A stretch of DNA of 11,963 nt, from assembly GCA_002455955.1 (NCBI GenBank), contig DKLZ01000057.1:1-11963 (forward strand). Reading direction: 5' to 3'. The notes under the pieces are model-generated. The model was given only the letters and a program-made list of their open reading frames with translations. It searched no databases and had not been told where the DNA came from. The position numbers and the translations under genes were made by a program. This document shows positions 6,777 through 11,963 of this stretch, piece after piece. This DNA comes from Dehalococcoidia bacterium UBA6627. GTDB taxonomy: Bacteria; Chloroflexota; Dehalococcoidia; UBA2979. Numbering within the stretch: the first letter of the stretch is position 1; every line of letters starts with the position of its first letter.

Positions 6777-7733
6777 ATGAGGCTTGTTAGTTTTATCCGT
6801 CACGGCATGACACGTACCGGTGTTGTTCGTGATAACGACGATATTGTGGACCTGAATACAGCGCTAGCGGCCAGACTTTGCGACGAGGGTGTCGCTCGCC
6901 CTCAACTGAACGCGGACGCACTGAATCCGAGCACCATGATCGATCTACTGGCTGTCGGTACTACAGGTAGCCAAGAAATAGTCAAAACCTTGGAATGGCT
7001 CGATGGCGGCGGAATAAGTCATGCTCAGGCTGTGGATAACGGCTGCATTGTTGCGTCCGTTAATGTGCAACTAACAGCGCCTATACCCAGACCAGGGAAA
7101 GTATTGGCAATCGGTATCAACTACCGCGCACACGCGTCAGAAATGGAAAGAGACTTACCAGACCATCCAACTGTGTTCACCAAAGTTTCGACTTGCATAG
7201 TCGGCCCTCAACACCCGATCTACGCCCCTGCTGAAAGCCACATGCTCGACTGGGAGGGAGAGCTCTGTGTCGTGATCGGCAAGTATGCTCGGCACGTGCA
7301 AGCAGAAAATGCGCTCGATTATGTAGCGGGCTATATGAATGGGAATGACGTAACAGTCCGTGACTGGCAGCGACATACTCCAACGTGGATGATGGGGAAA
7401 AGTTGGGACACACATGGTCCAACAGGCCCTTGGATCGTGACCGCCGACGACATACCCGATCCAACGACGCTCACTCTCAATACGTTCGTGAACGACGTCG
7501 AAAAACAAAATGCCTCAACAGGTGACCTACTATTCGATATCCCAGAGCTAATTGAATACCTCTCCACAGCATTCACCCTCGAACCTGGTGATGTCATCTT
7601 CACAGGAACACCCTCCGGTGTTGGGCAAGCGCGAGATCCGCAGGAGTGGCTCAAACCAGGCGATACCGTGCGGGTAGAGATCAGTGGGCTAGGCAACCTA
7701 GACAATCTTGTGATCGAAGAACCAAGACATTAA
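6777..7733 (+). CDS. Fumarylacetoacetate hydrolase (FAH) family protein
   Basis: A 318-residue enzyme of the FAH superfamily, which includes fumarylpyruvate hydrolases, acylpyruvases, HpaG-type decarboxylase/isomerases and oxaloacetate decarboxylases. The N-terminal 100 residues are the short accessory domain. The FAH core begins at IGINYRAHASE (112-122), with His119 as the probable catalytic histidine. Metal ligands are Glu160 and Glu162 in DWEGEL and Asp191 in GNDVTVRDWQ. Lys208 in MMGKSWDTHGPTGPW and the closing TGTPSGVG (276-283) are also family hallmarks. ATG 6777 has AAGGAA six bases upstream and a near-consensus promoter. It is the first gene of a tightly spaced cluster; the next gene starts five bases after its stop. 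The fold and metal site are clear, but the substrate (a 2,4-dioxo or similar acid) is open. Confidence 0.92.
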   Translation: MRLVSFIRHGMTRTGVVRDNDDIVDLNTALAARLCDEGVARPQLNADALNPSTMIDLLAVGTTGSQEIVKTLEWLDGGGISHAQAVDNGCIVASVNVQLTAPIPRPGKVLAIGINYRAHASEMERDLPDHPTVFTKVSTCIVGPQHPIYAPAESHMLDWEGELCVVIGKYARHVQAENALDYVAGYMNGNDVTVRDWQRHTPTWMMGKSWDTHGPTGPWIVTADDIPDPTTLTLNTFVNDVEKQNASTGDLLFDIPELIEYLSTAFTLEPGDVIFTGTPSGVGQARDPQEWLKPGDTVRVEISGLGNLDNLVIEEPRH

Positions 7734-7738
7734 ATGGC

Positions 7739-8389
7739 GTGCTGGTGAGAGAAGATACTTACCCTACCAGCGACGAATTGACATTTCTACGAGCCTATGA
7801 CGGCGCGAGCCTGCGCCGAATTGAAGTAGTTTCAGATGCGATTCTGGAACGCATATTCCTTGCAGATGGCAGCCACAGGGCTTTGCTAGGTGCACAGCTA
7901 TTAGCTGAGCTCTCTGAAGCCGCACAGCGCCTGCTAGCGGTATGCACTGCTCTCCGCGACATCTCTGTCCCAGTAAGCCGCACTCTCCTCATGCCCCTAC
8001 CAGGTGCAAATGAATGGCATCGTTTCGCAGAGGCTGTATTTGAAGCCCCACCAGAGAACCTACTGCGCGCAATGCGTCTCGATAGGAATGCTCTTGATAG
8101 CGCTACAGAGCTTTCATCTGTCACAGACTTAGGTCGACATGCGGAAGTAATCCGGCTACATGAGAATGGCCATCCAGTGACCATCATCGATACGGGAGAA
8201 TCACCATTGCTTCAACTGCTAGGACACGACCGAGAAAACAATCCGTGCGAGTTCAAAATAGCGCTCAGTGACCACCGAGTAGTTGGTCTAGGTGATGCCA
8301 CAGGTCACTTAGTCGCGATGGCACGCGATTTCCTGCTGACGTACGTAGAGCTGCAAGAGGCCAAACAGGATGTCCATCCACGCACTTAA
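7739..8389 (+). CDS. Hypothetical protein, unrecognised, second gene of the FAH cluster
   Basis: I do not recognise this 216-residue protein. It lacks a signal peptide and membrane spans. A helical first half (about residues 20-70, rich in Ala, Leu and Arg) leads to LLMPLPGANEWHRFAEAVF, and an alternating strand-like second half contains HENGHPVTIIDTGESPLLQL and ALSDHRVVGLGDATGHLVA. It ends in a charged helix. There is no obvious nucleotide-binding, metal or catalytic motif. The frame stays open back to 7646 inside the FAH gene, but a start at GTG 7739 (or GTG 7745) just after the FAH stop at 7733 fits better. Neither has a good SD, so translation is probably coupled to the FAH gene. The close link suggests a partner or accessory of the FAH enzyme, which is inference. 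Confidence 0.75.
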   Translation: MLVREDTYPTSDELTFLRAYDGASLRRIEVVSDAILERIFLADGSHRALLGAQLLAELSEAAQRLLAVCTALRDISVPVSRTLLMPLPGANEWHRFAEAVFEAPPENLLRAMRLDRNALDSATELSSVTDLGRHAEVIRLHENGHPVTIIDTGESPLLQLLGHDRENNPCEFKIALSDHRVVGLGDATGHLVAMARDFLLTYVELQEAKQDVHPRT

Positions 8390-8559
8390 CATGGCACAAC
8401 TAGAGATGTGATTCCGCTTCGAACTACTGAACTCGACCGCTAATAACGAGGATACAAAGACATACCTCTGTAGAGACATCTTGCCCCTACCATTACCATC
8501 ACTAGCTATAGACGGCAGAGCAACCACGATACTTTGCAGGGGAGCTACCAGGAGCAGCA

Positions 8560-9543
8560 ATGCGATACATCATCCACGGTGCAGGCGGTATCGGAGCTGG
8601 AATCGGTGCGCGCCTTCATCAACACGGTCACGAGGTCATCTTGATCGCACGGGGTGAGCACCTAGCACGAATTCTGACTAAGGGGCTCACAGTCCGTACT
8701 CCCGAGGAGACATTCACAGCGCAGATAGAAGCTGTCGACCATCCAGCAGAGATAGCTTTTCGCGAAGATGATGTCGTTTTCCTAACAACGAAAGTTCAAG
8801 ACTCAGAAATTGCACTTAATGATCTGCGCACTTCAGCAGGACCAGATATTCCCGTGATTTGTGCACAAAATGGAGTAGATTCCGAACGAATGGCAGCACG
8901 ACGATTCAGACGTGTCTATGCAATGCTCGTGATGATGCCTGCAGTATTTCTTGAACCAGGGGAGATCGTCCTGCATGGTACGCCGTTAAGCGCATGGCTG
9001 GATGCGGGGCGCTATCCTCACGGTGTCGATGCAATCATCGAGCAAGTCTGTGACGATATCAGTAGCAGCCGGATGATAGCTCGCCCTGATCAGAGACCGA
9101 TGCGGATTAAGTACGCGAAACTCCTAGCTAACCTGAACAATGCTGTTGACGCGCTGGTTGGACACGAAAGTAGGCGTGGGCAGGTACTACAGGAAATAAT
9201 CAAGGAAGCAAACTCTTGCTTTACAGCCGCCGGGATCGAAGTTGCTCCGCAAGATGAATTAACGGAACGGCGAAGAGCTGCATTTACCCTAGGGGAGATA
9301 TCGGGATACGACCGCCCCGGGACTTCATCATGGCAAAGCCTCGCCCGTGGCCGTGGAATCGAGGTCGATTTCCTCAACGGTGAGATCGTACTGCTTGGAG
9401 CACAACACGGGATACCAACACCGTACAACCAAGCTGTTCAAATACTCGCTCACGAAATGGCCCTCAAAGGTACGAATCCCGGAAGCGGCAGTGAGACGGA
9501 AATCGTTGCTATGGCAGATAAGCTATCGGAAAACGTCAATTAG
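8560..9543 (+). CDS. Ketopantoate reductase (PanE/ApbA) family NAD(P)H-dependent reductase
   Basis: A 327-residue reductase of the PanE/ApbA family, which reduces 2-dehydropantoate or similar 2-oxo acids with NADPH. The N-terminal Rossmann fold begins with HGAGGIGAGIG (6-16). Lys78 (TTK) and Asn104 (QNG) are the usual cofactor/substrate residues. The C-terminal helical domain has the catalytic lysine in KLLAN (Lys187, Asn191). SSWQSLARGRGIEVDFLNG (256-274) carries the substrate-binding serine and Glu268, followed by HGIPTPYN. The second asparagine usually eight residues after the lysine is not in register (NLNN sits earlier), which may mean altered specificity. ATG 8560 has AGGAG five bases upstream. 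Neighbours are not pantothenate genes, so it may be a catabolic oxo-acid reductase instead of true PanE. Confidence 0.87.
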   Translation: MRYIIHGAGGIGAGIGARLHQHGHEVILIARGEHLARILTKGLTVRTPEETFTAQIEAVDHPAEIAFREDDVVFLTTKVQDSEIALNDLRTSAGPDIPVICAQNGVDSERMAARRFRRVYAMLVMMPAVFLEPGEIVLHGTPLSAWLDAGRYPHGVDAIIEQVCDDISSSRMIARPDQRPMRIKYAKLLANLNNAVDALVGHESRRGQVLQEIIKEANSCFTAAGIEVAPQDELTERRRAAFTLGEISGYDRPGTSSWQSLARGRGIEVDFLNGEIVLLGAQHGIPTPYNQAVQILAHEMALKGTNPGSGSETEIVAMADKLSENVN

Positions 9544-9614
9544 CTATTTCACAGTGCTCGTAACTATCCTAGGTTCAGCCTCGTTGCTACTCTCACTTTG
9601 AACAAATAAATCGA

Positions 9615-9635
9615 GCATACGTAAGAGGCATACGT
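9615..9635 (+). repeat. 8-bp direct repeat flanking the ribosome binding site of the 62-residue gene
   Basis: GCATACGT occurs at 9615-9622 and again at 9628-9635, with AAGAG between. The Shine-Dalgarno-like AGAGG (9624-9628) lies in this spacer, seven bases before ATG 9636. It could be a translational or protein-binding site, or chance. Confidence 0.4.
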
Positions 9636-9824
9636 ATGGGTTGTCCCATCCACATCTGGATACCTGTTGCTGCCGCACTAGCCCCCGTCGCAACTTTTGC
9701 TCGCCACAAATTAGGCATGTTCCGTTCGAGGAATGTGCCCGAGGAAAACCCGGCTGAAAAGATTGACGAAATGCCGCACTGGCCTTCTGTCGATTCCGGA
9801 CAAAGTAATTCTTCAGAAGACTGA
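9636..9824 (+). CDS. Small hydrophobic protein of 62 residues, unknown function
   Basis: A short gene with a credible ribosome site (AGAGG seven bases before ATG 9636), lying between the reductase and thioesterase genes in the same direction. The protein starts MGCPIH, has a hydrophobic segment at about residues 5-21 (IHIWIPVAAALAPVATFA), then a basic stretch RHKLGMFRSR and an acidic, serine-rich tail. This is the pattern of a single-span inner-membrane protein with its C terminus in the cytoplasm. Cys3 and His6 form a small CPIH motif of unknown meaning. I recognise no family. Expression from the cluster is probable given its spacing. Confidence 0.6.
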   Translation: MGCPIHIWIPVAAALAPVATFARHKLGMFRSRNVPEENPAEKIDEMPHWPSVDSGQSNSSED

Positions 9825-9866
9825 TACTAGCAATTGAAACAGTCGCGCTACCACGATCGAAGCTCT

Positions 9867-10736
9867 ATGAGTCACGCGACCATCGATGGTTCACCATTGT
9901 TCGTCATTAAAGACGCAACATTAATGCCGATGCCCATCGCAGCAAGCGCCTGGGGAGCAGACGTTCTTCATGGTGGACCCGTCGCTGCGTTAGTAGCACG
10001 GGCGGCGGAACAAGCACTGCCCCCCCGTGATCTAACAGAACAGATATTCTTCGCATCCAGACTCACAATCGACCTATTTCGTGCAGTACCACGGTCACCT
10101 CTAACAACTGACGTCGAACTGATTCGCCAAGGGCGAAGGGTTATCGTTGCTCGTGTCTCTGTTCTCGCTGATGGACTTGAGGTCACTCGGGGTCAAGTGT
10201 TGTTCCTGCGACGCACTGAAGGCCCTTCGACAAAGCCAATTCCAGCACCAACCGATCCGAATGGTCTAAAAACAGAGTACGGGCTCGATCGTGGAGCACC
10301 ACGAGAGTGGCTAACTTCTGCGAACAATCCAAGTAGCACAACGTTTACCGGTGGTTATCACCATTTGGTGAAATCTCGCTGGCCAACAATTCCCGGCCAT
10401 GAACTAGGAAACTCCGTTTGGGTAGACGTGCAATACCCAATCGTGGAGAACGAAGTACCAACCCCTTTTCAACGATTAGCATCGGTCTCGGATTTCGGAA
10501 ACGCACTGGCTAATTATGCTGCCGACTGGTCCGAATTAGATCAGCAGATGGATACTTCCTACATCAACACAGACATCAACGTTCATCTGTTACGTCCTCC
10601 TAAAGGTCGATGGCTCGGTCTTGTCGCCGATCGATCGACACTTACTGAAGGCGTCGGATTAGTCGAGGTCAGTCATTTTGACCGCTTGGGACACTACGGA
10701 CACAGCTCTCAAGCTAGGCTCGCCAACACGCAATGA
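9867..10736 (+). CDS. Acyl-CoA thioesterase-like protein (double hotdog, TesB/4HBT_3 type)
   Basis: Likely cytosolic thioesterase with two hotdog domains in tandem, as in TesB-type acyl-CoA thioesterases. The first domain has WGADVLHGGPVAALVARAAE at about residues 28-47, the conserved HGG helix start, then strands through TIDLFRAVP and EVTRGQVLFL. The second has WVDVQYPIV, FGNALANYAADW and TDINVHLLRPPKGRWLGL, closing with GVGLVEVSHFDRLGHYGHSSQARL, the typical end of the 4HBT_3 family. From ATG 9867 it is 289 residues. The frame also permits TTG 9834, which adds 11 residues. It follows the 62-residue gene by 42 bases and precedes the 48-residue gene by 12. The acyl substrate is unknown; thioester hydrolysis is inferred from the family. 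Confidence 0.8.
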   Translation: MSHATIDGSPLFVIKDATLMPMPIAASAWGADVLHGGPVAALVARAAEQALPPRDLTEQIFFASRLTIDLFRAVPRSPLTTDVELIRQGRRVIVARVSVLADGLEVTRGQVLFLRRTEGPSTKPIPAPTDPNGLKTEYGLDRGAPREWLTSANNPSSTTFTGGYHHLVKSRWPTIPGHELGNSVWVDVQYPIVENEVPTPFQRLASVSDFGNALANYAADWSELDQQMDTSYINTDINVHLLRPPKGRWLGLVADRSTLTEGVGLVEVSHFDRLGHYGHSSQARLANTQ

Positions 10737-10748
10737 ACGGACCAATCT

Positions 10749-10895
10749 ATGCGAAATAAACACAGTTCTGAACGGAAACCACCACCACCGACAGATCAAA
10801 ACAATGGTTTCAATCTTGGTTGGGGGGAATGGGCATGCGTTCTCGTTATCCTTGGCGGAGCGGCCTTATCTGTTGTAACAGCTATATTTTTCTAA
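10749..10895 (+). CDS. Small single-span membrane protein of 48 residues, unknown function
   Basis: An open frame from ATG 10749 to TAA 10895, beginning 12 bases after the thioesterase stop. The protein has a basic, proline-rich start (MRNKHSSERKPPPP), a polar linker TDQNNGFNLGWGEW, and one strong transmembrane helix at the very C terminus (ACVLVILGGAALSVVTAIFF, residues 29-48), as in a tail-anchored protein with its N terminus in the cytoplasm. A GGA lies nine to ten bases upstream as a weak ribosome site. The composition (charged start, clean hydrophobic helix, immediate stop) argues for a real gene. No family is recognised. Confidence 0.55.
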   Translation: MRNKHSSERKPPPPTDQNNGFNLGWGEWACVLVILGGAALSVVTAIFF

Positions 10896-11091
10896 TGCGT
10901 ACCCAGCGGTCTCCCCGGACAAGAAAATCGAGCTCGTGAAAACGCGCGACTCTGAAAATGAATTTGTATCCACCGTCACTGATAGAAACGGTAAATTACG
11001 TCGAATCTTTTAAGTTGGTTAATAGCATCACGAGACCATCCCAATGCTAACGTGACAATCAGAAAAATACTCTTATCGATCGGAACTACGC

Positions 11092-11963
11092 GTGCCCGAT
11101 AACACTTCCGAAATCAATGACAGTTCATCCGTATTCGAAAACCGCCTCACCCACGAAACCAGTCCTTATCTTCTCCAACATTCAAGCAACCCGGTCGATT
11201 GGTACCCCTGGGGTGACGAAGCCTTTGAGGTCGCCCGTTCGGAGGACAAGCCGATTTTGTTATCGATCGGATATTCAGCGTGCCATTGGTGCCATGTCAT
11301 GGCACACGAATCATTCGAAAACAACGAAATCGCGGACCAAATGAACCGTGACTTCGTGAACATCAAGGTCGATCGCGAAGAACGACCTGATGTCGACTCG
11401 GTATATATGACCTTCACGCAGGCGATGACAGGGCAAGGAGGCTGGCCAATGACTGTCTTCCTAACACCTGATCTCGAACCGTTCTATGCAGGAACTTATT
11501 TCCCACCTAAAGACGGATTCGGGAGACCTGGTTTCCCAAAGATCCTCGAAAGAATACGGGAAGCATGGACAAATGCTCGAGATGATTTACGCGAATCCGC
11601 CGCTAGCATCACAGCACAAATCCGAGAAACTTCTAGAAACAGTCGAGGCGACCACTCAATCCCACTAACAGGAGAGCTCCCGGCGAAAGCAGCTGACGTG
11701 ATGCGATCGTCTTTCGACACCGTCTGGGGCGGCTTTGGTACTGCACCGAAATTCCCGAGCCCATCCAATCTAGAGTTCCTACTAATGCACGAACAGCGCA
11801 TCGATCACGACACCGGGAATCCACCTCTGCGTGAGATGGTGCTCCATACACTCCGCCAAATGTGGGCAGGAGGAATGTACGACCATCTAGGTGGTGGATT
11901 CGCACGATACAGTGTCGATGCGAAGTGGTTGGTTCCTCACTTCGAGAAAATGCTTTACGACAA
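11092..11963 (+). CDS. Thioredoxin-domain protein YyaL/DUF255 (spermatogenesis-associated protein 20-like), 3' end beyond window
   Basis: The first 290 codons of a protein whose family is normally about 600-700 residues, cut by the window edge with no stop. The N-terminal DUF255 thioredoxin-like domain is unmistakable: LTHETSPYLLQH (19-30), NPVDWYPWG, then the redox-like CHWC (Cys64 to Cys67) within SIGYSACHWCHVM. KVDREERPDVD and GQGGWPMTVFLTPDLEPFYAGTYFPP follow. The second part, GGFGTAPKFPSPSNLEFLL and MYDHLGGGFARYSVD to the edge, begins the alpha/alpha toroid related to N-acylglucosamine 2-epimerase. GTG 11092 is the only likely start after the in-frame stop at 11053, though its SD is weak. 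The physiological function of the family is not settled. A 196-base gap with no evident promoter separates it from the preceding cluster. Confidence 0.9.
   Translation, partial: MPDNTSEINDSSSVFENRLTHETSPYLLQHSSNPVDWYPWGDEAFEVARSEDKPILLSIGYSACHWCHVMAHESFENNEIADQMNRDFVNIKVDREERPDVDSVYMTFTQAMTGQGGWPMTVFLTPDLEPFYAGTYFPPKDGFGRPGFPKILERIREAWTNARDDLRESAASITAQIRETSRNSRGDHSIPLTGELPAKAADVMRSSFDTVWGGFGTAPKFPSPSNLEFLLMHEQRIDHDTGNPPLREMVLHTLRQMWAGGMYDHLGGGFARYSVDAKWLVPHFEKMLYD

Noticed and set aside
7646..7738. In-frame upstream extension of the unrecognised 216-residue protein
   Set aside because: It overlaps the end of the FAH gene and translates to an Arg/Gln-rich stretch typical of a shadow frame.
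7734..7748. ATG immediately after the FAH stop
   Set aside because: It is out of frame with the next gene and meets a stop after four codons.
9834..9866. TTG start for the thioesterase
   Set aside because: A rare start codon with no better ribosome site than ATG 9867, and the extra residues are polar and unlike the family start; kept only as an alternative.
10936..11013. Short GTG frame of 25 codons after the 48-residue gene
   Set aside because: The reading looks protein-like (SENEFVSTVTDRNGKLRRIF) but is too short, has no ribosome site, and the open frame upstream has no start codon. It might be a gene remnant.
1..11963. tRNA, rRNA, CRISPR, transposase, prophage or toxin-antitoxin signals
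   Set aside because: None were seen on either strand by eye; no repeat arrays or terminal inverted repeats with a mobile gene were found.

Overview
The window is bacterial chromosomal DNA, densely packed with metabolic genes. It shows no tRNA, rRNA, insertion sequence, phage gene or CRISPR array. GTG starts are frequent, Shine-Dalgarno (SD) sites of the AGGAG/GAGGAG type precede several genes, and base composition looks close to balanced by eye. The gene mix (TcuA-like flavoprotein, FAH-family enzyme, stand-alone ABM monooxygenase, thiamine-precursor ABC transporter, DUF255/YyaL protein) would suit a free-living, perhaps marine, heterotroph such as a SAR202-type Chloroflexota. That placement is a low-confidence guess because no taxonomic marker is present.

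Left part (1-2030): a minus-strand FAD-dependent oxidoreductase of the tricarballylate dehydrogenase (TcuA) type is divergent from a plus-strand 100-residue antibiotic-biosynthesis-monooxygenase (ABM) protein. The ABM gene converges on the transporter operon.

Centre (2031-5493): this is the best-understood unit. A minus-strand TPP riboswitch (5162-5249) heads an operon reading right to left. It encodes an MTH1187/DUF77 thiamine-binding protein, an ABC permease (ThiX type), a NMT1/THI5-like lipoprotein (ThiY type) and an ABC ATPase (ThiZ type). Together they should import a thiamine pyrimidine precursor and be shut off by TPP. A promoter-like pair lies upstream of the aptamer. A hairpin that could hide the first gene's SD lies downstream, so translational control is likely. 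Divergent from this operon is an M20 metallo-deacylase of the ArgE type. Its position suggests, without proof, a role as a YlmB-like deformylase for imported formylaminopyrimidine.

Right part (6719-10895): a strong promoter (TTGATA-N17-TCTAAT) precedes a plus-strand run. It holds a fumarylacetoacetate-hydrolase-family enzyme, a 216-residue protein I do not recognise, a ketopantoate-reductase-family enzyme, a 62-residue small hydrophobic protein, a two-hotdog acyl-CoA thioesterase-like protein and a 48-residue single-span membrane protein. The set looks catabolic (decarboxylation/hydrolysis, NADPH-linked reduction, thioester hydrolysis), but the substrate cannot be read from sequence.

End (11092-11963): the first 290 codons of a DUF255/YyaL-type protein, a thioredoxin fold followed by an alpha/alpha barrel, cut off by the window edge.
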